A DNA stretch of 64,000 bases from Tetranychus cinnabarinus (lineage: Eukaryota; Arthropoda; Arachnida; Trombidiformes; Tetranychidae). The notes under the pieces are model-generated. The model did not search any database and had not been told where the DNA came from. It worked only from the letters and a program-made list of their open reading frames with translations. Numbering within the stretch: position 1 is the stretch's first letter; every line of letters begins with the position of its first letter. Location of the stretch: positions 13,035,001 through 13,099,000 of the forward strand of contig WHVY01000002.1 in assembly GCA_022266195.1 (NCBI GenBank). Reading direction: 5' to 3'. The position numbers and the translations under genes were made by a program. Below are positions 11,901 through 24,300 of the stretch, piece by piece.

Positions 11901-14395
11901 TGGTGAACTAAATGTATAATAAGATACAAGATAGAAATAAATTAAAATCGCAGATAATTTTAGCTTTATTGTAAAACATTGAAATGAAATTAAAACTTAC
12001 CATATTACGGAGAACTTCAGGTGCTCCTTTCGTTAATGCTAAATAATTGGTCCCAGAAGATCCAGGTGGAGTGTAACCGGCTATTACAGACATTCTTTTA
12101 AGACTAGATGAAAAATGAAATCGGTGGAAAATTTTGATAGCAGGATGTTTGCCCTTTTTGGGTATAACTGCTTCTCCTTTGGTCAAGTTCCATTCGATTG
12201 CAGATAAAATGGATTTTTCAAGGGGATCCCCAACTAAACCATCATCTAATTGAACCAAAGAATGACAAGTGGCCAGCACTTGAATTGTCTCAATCGGTGC
12301 ATCAATAACAGGTATAATATTGGAAGATGGTTTCTCTAATGAATAAAATCAGACATTAAATTAGCAAATAGTATACGTGTGATTAAAATTTCAATATAAA
12401 TAAACATACCTTGTCCTTTAATGCCAGTGACACCTTCAACTACGAGATCATCACTTGTCAAAGTTCCAGTTTTATCAAAGCAGCAAATTTCAACTTTACC
12501 AGCAAATGGAATGCGAAAAGGTTCAGTGCAATAAATAACTTTGAATAAACAAGAAAAAGATCAGTTAGAAAAATACGATATCAAAGTAGGTAACAGGACT
12601 TACATAATTTGGAAAGAGATAAAAGTGATGTATTAACTGCAAGTGACAACTCTATTGGAAGCTCTGGTGGAACAACAGACGTTAAGATGAGCGTACATTC
12701 AAGGAAAAGCTTGTAACGATTGCGTTTAGGATCTTCAGTTCCTTTAACCCAAACATAACCCGAAGCAGCGATAGCGAAAACCAGCAAAAACAAAATAAAA
12801 GCGAATGTTTCCAAATTATTGGCCGTGATACGTTTTACACCGAATAGAATAGTACGAAGTAGTTTTCCTTGAGAAGTGTTGAAACTTGTTCTCAATACGT
12901 AAGCAGTACAGCCACCATCAGAAGCTGAGAAAATAAAGAAGTAATATTTAGAAATTATGAATCGAAATTCGCTAAGAAAAAGTTTAAAGCTCTTTACCTT
13001 TTATTCCAGTCGTTGATTTAACAGGTGGAGTATTTTGAACAACTTTTGTACCTCCATAGAGAATATGAAGTCGACCATCTGCGTCTACATCAAGAGGACG
13101 GTTGAGTTCATTCACATTTTCGATTGGTTCTTTCATTTGAGGTACAGATTCACCAGTTAACATAGATTCATCGACAATACATGAACCTCGAAGCAGCAAA
13201 AGATCACAGGGTACAAGATTATCATTTTGTGATCGATTAACTGACACAATATCACCGGGAACTAATTCATCACTTGGGATTGCTCTCCACCTTCTATTAC
13301 GGTAAACCTGAATTGGGTAAGGTTTGTTACCCATTTTACGGATTTCCGAAAGATTTCGAAGTTGTTGTTGGACAAGAACACATTCAAACGCGATGAGCAT
13401 AAATAGAGTGAACAAGGAGTAGTACCAAAATTCATCAAGACACCAAAGAGCAACACAGAAAACTTGGAAAACAAAGAACGGGGCTGTTGCTCTCTCTTTG
13501 AAAAGTTCCATAAATTCTGGGACAACCATTTCCAGATCATTTTTACCATAATGTTTCTCAGCAAGAGCAAGATCATTTTCTTCTTGATGACCTTTCCAAT
13601 CCAGATAGAACGACAAATTCAAATTTACAGGAAATTTGAGAACTTCAAATTTTTCAAGTCTTTCGTTGAAAATGTATTTTGTCTTTTGAAATCTAAACCA
13701 TAAAACTTCTTGACCATCGTCTGAAATTTTTGACCGGCATAATCGCACCAATTCTGTTGATCCGTTATTAGGAGTGGGAACAACTTTTGCAAAAAGTCCT
13801 ATGGATGGATGAGAAACCTAGAAAATAATAAGAACGATTTAGAAACTGGGAGCAAATAGATTTAAACAAGATGATTGTCTCATAAGAAATGAAATGAAAC
13901 AACTGAAATAGGCAGAGGATAGAGTGGTTTGATCAAATTCACATATTTGACAAATAACTTAAGATTAGTGAACATCGACTCAATGCATCGTACAACAAGC
14001 ACTTAAGCAAACATACAGGGAGAGTCTGATGAATTAAATGGTTTGAAAAAATATCTTTAAGCTTAGCTTCACTCTATTGTTTCAGTTATTTCACGTTTTC
14101 GAGTCAGAAAGCTGAAAAAACGGAGACTCACCTTACTGTACGCGAGAAAACAGTTTACATCAACTGACCAGTGACAAAAAAGATAAGTAAGAATTTGAAA
14201 AATAACTGCACCAGCCACCGAGATAAACCAGATTTCTTGAGATTCCTCAGCAGAATACTTAAATAGCCAAAGATTGATTAGAGCAAAATATATACACAAA
14301 AAAGGTCCCAGGTAAGAATGAAGAAGTAGAGGAAGTGGCTTGTAACAGGTTACATCAGATACCAATTCATCAACACTGTCCCGCAGTTTGGCCAT
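8990..14395 (-). CDS. ATP13A1: P5A-type ER ATPase ATP13A1 (13 exons, complete)
   Basis: Exons (descending): 14395-14132, 13817-12998, 12924-12604, 12538-12410, 12335-12001, 11907-11671, 11596-11491, 11414-11215, 10746-10311, 10232-10036, 9945-9691, 9445-9302, 9097-8990. All junctions are GT-AG and keep frame, giving 3552 nt and 1183 aa, close to human ATP13A1 (about 1200). This ER pump extracts mistargeted tail-anchored and moderately hydrophobic helices from the membrane. Visible motifs: SDELVPGDIVSV and LTGESVP (actuator, TGES near 309), VVPPELPIE (P5 signature, near 447), CFDKTGTLTSD (phosphorylated Asp490), MITGDG, and GDGTND near 822. The long loop after GDGTND is polar and variable, then resumes with [20 protein letters not shown], as in the family. 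Exon 1 holds the extra N-terminal membrane segments of P5A pumps. Introns are 65-468 bp. Its head faces TMEM50 across about 1.5 kb. Confidence 0.95.
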
Positions 14396-14563
14396 GGGTA
14401 TCTATAATCAGCAAAATGCTGGAAAACACCAACAGCAAATTTAATAATTAGCAAAATTATTGATGTCACTAAATAAAGTTGATTCTACCCTTTTCATATA
14501 ATTTAAATTAAATTAAGGTTTGTTCCTCTAAATGTGTTCCTCATCAGAACTCATCCAGCTGGG

Positions 14564-14584
14564 TAAGTCTTACCGTAAGACTTA
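14564..14584. repeat. Perfect short palindrome
   Basis: TAAGTCTTAC, one central C, then GTAAGACTTA: perfect 10-bp arms about 170 bp upstream of the ATP13A1 start codon. It could be a dimer-binding site or simply chance. Confidence 0.6.
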
Positions 14585-15155
14585 TCTGTCCAACTGTAAC
14601 CAAGTAACCGGTTCTCAGAGGGAAACACAAAGAATCAAACCAATATTTTCTTCAATTATCTGCAATAAACTTTTTCGTTTTACACGAATTATCTTTAAAA
14701 CCGACATTTCGGATCATCAGTTCTTAATTGCTCATCAAATTAATAAGCAGGGTATCATGATAATATGATCCATTGAGTTTAAAAGCAACTGAGGCAACTT
14801 TTGAGAATTTCAGTGAATAATAATTTAATACATGTACTTCGACCTATCCCATGACAGGGGTTAACTTTTAATCGTCAAACTTTAATATTTTAAAGATTCC
14901 TCAATTCATTTTAGCAGATTAATTGGAAATTGATTTAAATGATAAAGATGACAATTACATTTATCAATGACACTCATTAACTTGATGATTATTGTGCATT
15001 TTATGTAAGCAAGAATGTGATGGTGAGTCCTCTTTTAAGTATAAATATTTGGTAGCTGTAATCACTAATTTTTCTTTGCAAATTTATAATTGTTAATCAG
15101 TAATTGTCAATTAGGAATTTAATTCAGATCAGAAATATGAAATCAAGAGATGGGA

Positions 15156-15169
15156 GCGCCATCTAGTGT
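15156..15169 (-). promoter_or_regulatory. CTCF-like binding motif
   Basis: On the minus strand this reads ACACTAGATGGCGC, fitting the CTCF core consensus CCASYAGRKGGCRS at 13 of 14 positions. It sits in the shared spacer of two divergent genes, a common place for insulator proteins. Binding is inferred from the motif only. Confidence 0.4.
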
Positions 15170-15473
15170 GAACTCGATGAGGCTAAACCGCTAATTTTGA
15201 TTTTACAATTTATTAGATAATTCGCGATTATCCATCATTGACCGCCATTAATCTTTCAATTTGTATGAGGAAAAAGTTCAGCGAAGAGAAGAGACTCTTG
15301 AAGTTAGTTATTTGTTAGATGTGTCTTTTTAAAATGAAGTAACATTGATAGAATGCTAATGCAAAGGCACCTAAAAGTCCTTTTGTAATTTGAAACACAG
15401 TAGCTTAATAAAACTAATGCATTGAAGGAAACCAATAAAGTTTTCATTTCTAATCATTGCTTGGCTGCAGGTT

Positions 15474-15860
15474 TAGGTCAGAGTTTAGGAAGTTAATGAG
15501 TGATTTATTGGTCTTCAAACGAGAAATAGCCATAACCATGGAAACTTCCCAGTGGAAAGACTCATGTTAGATGAAAAGGAGAGATGAAAAAGAGAGGAAG
15601 AAAAAAAGAGCTTTCATAATGAGCCATTATTGTAGGAATAGACAAGAAACCTTTACAGACAAGCTGAATCATAAATGATATTTGTTTTGTTTACTAAATA
15701 AAAAGATAAAGAAATGAATAAATGACTTAAATATTGTTGATTCTTGATTTCTTACTTTCTTTTTATGTTTGTAGAGTTATAAGTATCAAAATATTTGCAT
15801 ATTTTGTCAACTTTTTTCAATATCTTGCTCTGAGTTTCTTCTACAGCTTGATATCTTTGT
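15474..15860 (+). repeat. Left copy of a diverged direct duplication flanking TMEM50
   Basis: Resembles 17321-17690. Best-matching block 15721-15770 (starting AATGACTTAAATATTGTTGA) against 17529-17577, about 88% identical by eye. Both copies are preceded by a similar order of blocks, including AGGTCAGAGTTT and TGTTTTGTTNACTAAA. The copies are about 1.8 kb apart. Confidence 0.6.
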
Positions 15861-15915
15861 TTACATCCAATTCAACATTTGAAGGCCTAGTTTTTCACCT
15901 TTTATTTTAGTGATA

Positions 15916-16653
15916 ATGGCTGGCTGCTTGGACAACTTTCAAATAAATACACCTGAATGGCTGAATCTTAGTGAAAAAAGGAATGCTGTTGCATCTATAA
16001 TTGCCGGTGTTTTGGTGAGTAAAACAATTCTGATGTTCTGCTGCCTTCGATGTTATCTTACATTTCATCTATTGTCTCTATTTCTTCTAGTTTTTCACTG
16101 GTTGGTGGATAATCATTGATGTAAATTCATTATTTGGCTCCGAAGATTTCAGCCTTGGTTACCATGTCTGTGGTATATTTGCCACCGTTTCTCTATTCAT
16201 GTAAGTTGAACCATTTTTGTATTTAACTCTTTTTGCGTATTTTATTAATGCGTATGTCTGAAATGTAATCATATATTGAATTTTTCTTTTTCTTATTTAA
16301 TATCAGGATCAATGCCGTTTCCAATGGTCAGGTTAGAGGAGAATCTTATAACACAGGATTCCTTGGACAAAAAGCTGCTCGAACCTGGTTGTTCATTGGA
16401 TTTGTTCTGGGCTTTAGTTCAATAATTGCAGCAACCTGGATTTTATTTGCCGCATACGTAATACCAAATAAACAAGTAATTTATCCTGGAATTGGCCTTT
16501 TCCTCCAAAACATTCTGATATTCGCTGGGTAAATATTTTTTTTGCTTTCACAGTTTATAGAGCTCAAATTTATTCATACAATTTATTTTATTCTTTCCAT
16601 TTATCAGATCACTTGTCTTCAAATTCGGTCGCTCTGAGGATGATATGAACTAA
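15916..16653 (+). CDS. TMEM50: TMEM50 family membrane protein (4 coding exons, complete)
   Basis: Coding exons 15916-16014, 16091-16200, 16307-16528 and 16608-16653, all with GT-AG introns of 76-106 bp and consistent phases (0, 2, 2). They give 158 aa, against 157 for human TMEM50A. Diagnostic stretches are LSEKRNAVASIIAGVLFFTG spanning the first junction, GWWIIID, MINAVSNGQVRGESY, and the C-terminal GSLVFKFGRSEDDMN. Four hydrophobic helices are visible. The family consists of small ER/Golgi membrane proteins thought to act in late secretory trafficking and recently linked to cargo receptor complexes; the exact role is not shown by sequence. The ATG lies 5 bp after an acceptor at 15909-15910, so there is an upstream noncoding exon that I could not place. 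Confidence 0.95.
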
Positions 16654-16869
16654 TATTGTAGCTAAAATATAGTGCTTATCTGGACACTTGAACATAAAGA
16701 AATGAATCCTATCATGTTTCATTCACAATAGCCAAATCCGTGAATATACTGAGTACATGAAATTTTTGCTTGTATTCTTTGGATAAACTGATACACGGGT
16801 CAAGCTTTAGTGTAAAAAATCACTTGATCTCTGGGCTTCGTATTTTTCTCTTGAAATGATTTTCTATTC

Positions 16870-16875
16870 AATAAA
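16870..16875 (+). terminator. Polyadenylation signal AATAAA of TMEM50
   Basis: Canonical AATAAA about 215 bp after the TMEM50 stop codon. Confidence 0.6.
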
Positions 16876-17320
16876 GAACTGATTGTATATCTCAATTTTT
16901 TCTGTCCAATTTTATTCGTATTATGTTAGAATATTTTTATGTTCAAAGACTGATTTATTTTTATTTAACTCTAATAAAATAATTATTAAAATAAACTTTC
17001 ATTAAATCGATAAATTGAAAAGGCCGCCAAAACTCGACGTGAACGCTACCTTTTGTTTGATATAACTGGTTTAACCGCGAAATATAAATGTTTATTTGTT
17101 GAAATAAAATATTGAAGATGCTTGGAATTGTTCTGATTGATTTGATAGGTAATAACAGAATGTTACAGGTAAAAGTTGGCAGATTAAGAAGGCGATTTGG
17201 TGAAATTATTTCGAAACATTGGGAAAGAATTGGAAAGTAAACTCAATGGGAATAATATTTAAGAAGAATGTAAAGAGTCGAATCAAAGTTTCACACTTTA
17301 TCCTCACTGGTTAAAGGATT

Positions 17321-17690
17321 CAGGTCAGAGTTTGAGAAACTGAGTCGATGGAAATGCAATTCATGTAGCGATAGAAAGGAGAAAAAGGAATAAGAATAAG
17401 AGGGAAAAGTGAGGAGAAGGGAAGATGAAGGAGCAAGAATAAAACTGATAGAATGAACCTTTGAAGAAGAGTTATATTTGAAATGTTTTGTTGACTAAAG
17501 AGAAGGCAAAGGGAATGAATAAAGTGTGAATGACTTAAATACTGTTGATTCTTGATCTCTTATTTTCTTTCTGTTTCATTTGTTCAACTCATAAAAACAA
17601 TAGTGATATAATTACCAAACATTTACATATTTATTATCATCATTGCAAGTCTTTTTCAACATTATTCTGATTGCCACGGATCTTAGCCTG
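17321..17690 (+). repeat. Right copy of the diverged direct duplication flanking TMEM50
   Basis: Counterpart of 15474-15860. Shared blocks occur in the same order and orientation and include TTGATTCTTGAT flanked by T/C-rich sequence. It is diverged by substitutions and small gaps. Confidence 0.6.
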
Positions 17691-18397
17691 GACAAAATTG
17701 TGCTTGCAAACGACATCGTGAATCATCACCACCAACAAAGCGAAAGTGAACCGATGAGTTATGTTTCTTTGTCTGTTTAACCTATGTGTTGTTTTTTAGC
17801 TGCGAAAGACAAACCGAGTTAATTTGCTCTCTTATTTCAGTGACTTCAACAACTTTTAACCATGATTTTGGGTTTTATAAACTGTTACCATGAAGAAAAC
17901 CATGTTAATTTCAGATCAAGTAGAACATAAAAAATTTAAGTGCTGCTGTTGAATAATTTATAACTATTATGATTATGATTATCAAGTGAAAATAAGTCAA
18001 AAGTTGATCATCTTTTTTTCTCCTTCAACCTTTTCACTCCTTTTTTCCCTTCTACTTATTCACCTTTCTTATTTACCACACAATTTTTTTTCGTAAGCAA
18101 CATTTTCAACCATTTCTTTGGAGTTAATCACAAGTTCATCTGATAAAGTGTGAACCAGAAAAGAAAGATTAACTTAAGTTTGTAATATTTTAAAAACCAA
18201 AACCCAAAAAATAGACCAACAACAACAGCTTTTATAATTCAACTTTAATCCAACGGTTGAAAGAGGTTTGTACACTTTTTACACATTTAACTAACCAGAA
18301 TTTCAATCTCTTACTGATTGATGTGATCACCACCTATTTGATTACCAAATTGTTTATTGAATTTTCTTCTTCTTCTTTATTTAACAGTTGATTAACC

Positions 18398-21300
18398 ATG
18401 ACGCTGTTTCACAATTTGATTTTATTGTGCATTCAAAGTGGCTCTCTACTTTCCAATGTTATTGTCACTGTTAACCTTAATGAATCTTTATCATTGCCAT
18501 TGTCTTCCTCCTCTTTATTGTCATCATCACCATCATCACCACCAACAGATGATTTAGAAATTACAAGTGACAAAGTAAACACAAAAGACAATCAACTTGA
18601 AAATGAGCAATCACGAGTACGAAGAGATGGTAAGTCAATCATGTGTTTTCTCAGCAAACAACGTCAAGTCTCATTTGCTTAACCCACCATAATTGAACCC
18701 ATTTTTTAATTAATCAATCATATGTAATCACAAAATCAAAGTTACAATGTGAACCAAATAACCCAAACTAACTAAATCCAGAAAGATTAACAAAATCAGA
18801 GGAAAAGCAGCTAAAAACTGTCATTTTGTTTTTTTTTTGTCTTTTTTCTATTCTCTTATGACATTTTTTTCTTCCTTTTTTTGTATAAGCAATTTTAAAG
18901 ACTGGTGTGTTATCGATCAAAGATGTGGTTAGACAAAAGGATATAACCAAAAGTAATGCCAAAATTTTAGGACCCAAGAAAAAATGTTGATAACTTGAAA
19001 GCTTGTCATTGTTGCCTTGAGCTGTAAAATTGAACCTTCACTTACAGCAACCCAACCACATTCACAAAACCAAACTGTCCATTGGTCGTCAAGTTAATTT
19101 ACTTTTTGATTTTTCATTTGATATCAATTTATGTTTTATTATTTTTATATTTTTATATACAATATAACATTTTCCACTTCCTTTTGAAATCATTGAACCA
19201 TCAATTCAGTTGCTGTTAACTCTTCTCTTCCCTCACCATTCACCATCCCATCCATGATGAAAATCATCATCTTCCTCAGGTTATCTGAATGAAGGTTAAA
19301 AGAAGGAATGAAAATGTTTAACTAAAAACAATGTTATAAAATGTACTCGAAACGACGCTCAAGGCGTAAAAAATATTACCTCGACAGGATAAGAGGGAAA
19401 AACGGGAAAAATGTATTTTCCTATTCAAGATATAAAATATATATTCCATCCATTAAGCCAATCAAATATTGAAAATGCTCAGAATTTCCTATTTCCTTTC
19501 TGATAATGATATTAACAGAGTAAAGCTAAAAAATGAAGTTGATTGAAATGACAAGACAAGTTGATCTGGAAGATTAAATAAGACAAAATTGTCCAATCTC
19601 AAGATTTATTTTGACAATTTGAAAACTCAATTTTAAAAAATGAAATCCATCATAACCAAGAATAATAACAATTGTCAGGCAAAAATTGTCATTTCTTTTC
19701 ATAAATAGTCGTGATAATAACATGATAATCATATGATAATCATGATTTGATAACAATACCATTATGTTGAGTATATTCAAGAATCCTTGGAATGCCGGAG
19801 TGAACCAAAAAGGTAACAAAAGTGATTATCTTTCATCACAATAACTATAATTATCAATGTTGAAATTGAATACAAGATTATCCTTTTTTTGTGTTTCGTT
19901 TGCTAAAAGCCATTTACCAAAGGATTCCAAGTAAATTTGAAATTCTCAACATTTCAAAGTTAATCTATTATTTGGTGTGTTAAAGGTTGTAATTAACATG
20001 AAAGAAGGGAATGGAAAAGGCAGTTAATTCTCTCTGAAATTTCCAGTGAATAGAGAATAGAACAGTTTTTCCATTTCAAGTACAATTGAAGAGATTCCAG
20101 GATCACAATTCATTGAACTGGAAGTTAACTGAACAACATTATGTGTGGCAAAGTATACAGAGTTGACCAATTGAAAGGAACACAAATGAATATAATTAAA
20201 CAGTTGAACCTTGAAAACATTAAAATGATTAACTCAATCCAGTTATAATGAATTAAACTTGATTACTGACATTCATATCAGATATTTAACTCTCATGTTT
20301 CAATGTCTGTTGGGAGTTTTAATCTTAACAAAACCATTCAATGTCTTCAACAATAAGCTCGATAGTCGATTAAACTCCCAATAACAATGAACCCAACTTT
20401 CAATTTACTGATTGCAAAGGAAAGGTGAAAAGATAATTACCAGAATCTGGTCAAGAATCGGAAAAATTTCAGTAACAATTGAAAATCTAGATTCGAAAGA
20501 AATATTGAAAGATTTATCAAAATCCAAAATCAAACCCAAAACGAGTTGAAAGGCTGAAAATTTTGACTTTTTAAATGGCAATTTTTACCGATGAAAAAGG
20601 TCTAAAAATTCAAGAGAAAAGCAAAGAAGAAAAAGGTTTTAAGGTTTTTAGTGCAAAAATACTGATAAAGATTATCATGGAAAAAGAATCTCTACTGAAA
20701 GTTCAATTCTTTGCTATTCAACAGTAATGTGTATCTAAAAAGGTTAAAAAGAGAACTGAAATTGTAACTCAAGATTGAGGGAAAAAGTAAAAATTTGAAA
20801 CAGAATTGTTGCAACTCAATATTTCTGAACTCGTGAATTCCATTCTGTGTTTGCATCGTTTAGATTTGCACAGAAACCAAAATCTAAACTGAATTTTCTG
20901 AAAAAAAGTCCATTTTCTCAGCGAAATAAATTTTCACATTAGAAAAACCCAAAAACCTAAAAACCTAAAATTTACCAGAAATTGGATTTAAGTTGCTTTT
21001 TGATGAGACTTTTTATTTTGGTAAATGCCTTTTAATGAAACATTTGAAAATATGTAAATCATTTCGGAATTGTTCATTTAACGAAACCCCAAAGTCCATT
21101 TTCTCGGCCAAACAATTCTTTCTATTGGAAAAACCTAAAAACCTAAAAATGAACCAGAAATTGAATTAAAATTGTCTGCGAGTTTTGAACACATTTTCTG
21201 AACAGTCTTTTATTGAAATATTGAAATATTACAGATTCAACGTTTCACATGGACTTGTCAGTCTTTTTCGAAGTTCATTTCAATGTTCAAATGATGATCA

Positions 21301-24300
21301 TGTAAAATGTGTCATTTTTTTCTTCCATTTTGATAAGTTTCATTCTTTTCTTTTCTTTATTGCTTCCCATTCAATGTAATGTATTTAAAGTACAAACATT
21401 GAAATCAATTGGTGAAATTGTAATACATTTTCATGTATAAAATGATTAACTTAAAAAATTGAGTTTCATTTTTTCTCAGTTTCCAACTTTTCCTCACTTT
21501 TTTTCAATATACTTTTGGTGTTTCAATCGATTATTATTATCTCAATGCTTGGATATATGTTCAATTGAATAGTTTGAGGTTCAATTTTTGATTTCAACTA
21601 AAACATGTTTTGATGAAATTTTATTATTATTATTATAAAATATTATCTGACGAGTGTTAAGTGAAATGGCAAGAAGAAAATGTATGATTCAAGTGAAGAC
21701 AAACAATGGGAAACAGATTTACAGAATTGCAGGGAAGAAGAGAAAAAAGAAGAAGAAGAAGAAGAAATATAATTCAAGATGAACGTTCAAGAATATAATG
21801 GTTAAAGGAAAAGGAAAATAACAAGAATCAGATCATGAATGAAATGAAAAGAAAACAAAGATTTTTTTATTCTCTCTTTACCGTTATTTTTTTTCTTTCA
21901 CCAAAAAAAAGGTTATTTCTTATTTCGCTTGCCAGACTGATAAAGACGATTCCTTTTCAGGGAATAATATGGTGAAAAGAAATGATGAAAATGAAGATGA
22001 GGATGAAAACGGAAAGTTATAATATAAGTAGGAAATAATAATTCTTATTCTTGTTAAGATTAGTTTTATATGGAAATGGCATCAGAATAATGGAGAGACA
22101 CATGAAGAAATAATGATGATGATTAATTTACTGTTCACTTGGTAATCATGCAATTGAGTAGAAAAATGTGAAAAAACGAAAATGAAAATAGATAATTGAT
22201 GAGCTAAAGAAATGCCAGTGAACAGAATTCGTTATTCAACGTTCAATTCGTTTGCAGGTTAAACATTTTATCTTTAAATTTGACTTCAATTGGTTAAAAT
22301 GGGTTCACTCGATCAGTCAATTTTGATTCTTGATTGAGTTTCGTTGACTTTTGAGTAAAATTCAGAATACATTTTGAAGGGAAATTTCCATTTTCAGATT
22401 CCATGTTCAGCTTTGAATATTCCACTTTTTTTCTCGATTTTCAATTCTTTTCCAATTGCATTAATTTGATGTATTTTCCTGCAGCTGTTCACTTGTTACT
22501 GATTTAGACTCTTTAGGAATTAACTGTGTTCATCACTCAGCTTTGGGTGAAAAGTTGAACCATTTTCTTGTCTTTAAAATGCAACCTTTTCTGATTATCA
22601 TCAACTTTACAATTGAAATGTCCTTAGAAAGGTTAGGTCAATATTTTCCTAACCTCGAGAACTTTTCCATTGTTCTTTGAACGAACAAAAGTCTAACATT
22701 TGAAAGATTTCAATCACTTTGTTCAAGTGCAACTTAGATTCACATCTTTGCTCAAAAAACTTTTATGATTGAAGAAACCTGATAAAATCTTAAAAGAACT
22801 CAAGTTTTCGCTGTTTCATAACTTTAATAAACGTTTCGAATTCAAGATCAAATGAAAAGATTTGAAATTCCAAGTTCCAACATTCTCCTTCCCAGGGCTT
22901 AAATGCTGAACAACAGTGATGACAAACTTGGCCGTTTGAAGATCATGAATAATTACATCCTTCAAACCTGAAAAATTTCAAGTCTAATGCGATCAACACA
23001 TAATTAGATGGTAAAAGTTTCATCAATTTCATGATTACTTCACAAGGCTCATTGAGATGAGAAAAAAAGGAAAATAAATGCTTTGACATTACTTTTCAAT
23101 CTCACTGAGCTATTTGTTTCCTTATCAGTCTAATGATACCTGAGTCTAAAACATGTAATAGCAATTATTTGTGTGCAACAATGTTGTGTCGAGAAAAATA
23201 TTTTGACATTCAATTATATTCTTTGGGTTTTTCATCATTATCATCATGCACCAACCAAATGAAAAGGTATAATTGAGAGAAGACAAAAAAGCAGAGAATG
23301 ACATTCTCATGAATTCATCACATTTATTAATTGAAATTTATTTTCTCTTTCCATTTGAAGGAAGAAGAAAAAAGTTGACATTTTCATTGAATTGCTAATT
23401 TTCAAGTCATTACAGTCCATATTGAAACAATGGTTACAATTGTTTTCACGAAATTCACAGTTTTTCCATTCGCCATTTGGAAATGATAAATTTCATTTTG
23501 TTCAGTTTATTGACCAAATTGGCTCGTTCAACTGTTCAACATTTAATGATGCCAATTGCGACCTTTTATTATCAAGTCTAATGGTGAAAATAAATCAATG
23601 GAAGCCAAGTAGAAACAAATTGAACAATAATTTTAAATGAAACAAATTTTTTATTGCGCATTCAATGGCCATTAAAGATGAACAATAAGATGGAAAAGGA
23701 AAGGTTTATTACAATTTATTGGTTCTTGATTAAGGCTCAATAACATGGATTCTCAATCAACAGCAGTTACAATCATGAAGCAGTTCAGTAAATCAAGATT
23801 GATTAAACAAAAAAAGAAAACAAAGTTTTAATCAAACCAAAACACACAACCAGTCCATTAGTAATAACATTACGAGAACATTATTTTTACCGAACAAAAT
23901 GCTTTTATTGATTATTTTCAACCTTTTCAATCCTTTACCCAAAGAAAACCATTGCAACCTTAACCTTTCAGCTTTTCTGGTTTTCAGAGTTAATTGATAT
24001 GAAAATGGGTTCGACTTGGAAAGTCAACTCTCGAATAATTTATCCAATAATTGAGGTTCTTTTCAAGATCGTTTCACGCTAGTTAACGAATCAGTTTCAC
24101 GAGCAGTTTGACGAAAAGGTTTCATCTCTACATCTCAAGTTATTAATGGAATCGAGTTACTTTACGAGTTTATGAGTGATCTAATTGACTCTGTCAGGAA
24201 TTACTTTTTTGGTTCAATTTATAAATCAAGATTATTGGATTATCTGCACAAAATAGTTTGAGTTAGATGAGAACTGATTTTTTGCTAAAATTCATTTATA

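Larger units (their letters stand above)
14396..15910. other. Divergent promoter region of ATP13A1 and TMEM50
   Basis: Spacer between two head-to-head genes. It should contain the ATP13A1 promoter and the noncoding first exon of TMEM50, whose acceptor is at 15909-15910. It holds a 21-bp palindrome (14564-14584), a CTCF-like site (15156-15169) and the left copy of a diverged duplication (about 15474-15860). No protein gene is seen. Confidence 0.6.
16654..18387 (+). other. TMEM50 3' UTR and spacer to the EB-module gene
   Basis: Contains the TMEM50 polyadenylation signal, the right copy of the flanking duplication (about 17321-17690) and, near its end, presumably the noncoding first exon and promoter of the gene starting at 18398. 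The acceptor for that gene is TTTAACAG ending at 18387. A short GC-richer patch at about 17024-17055 is unexplained. Confidence 0.5.

Noticed and set aside
18530..18542. CATCATCAC microsatellite-like run in exon 1 of the EB-module gene
   Set aside because: Short, and part of a Ser/Pro coding stretch; CAT/CAC runs are common throughout the window.
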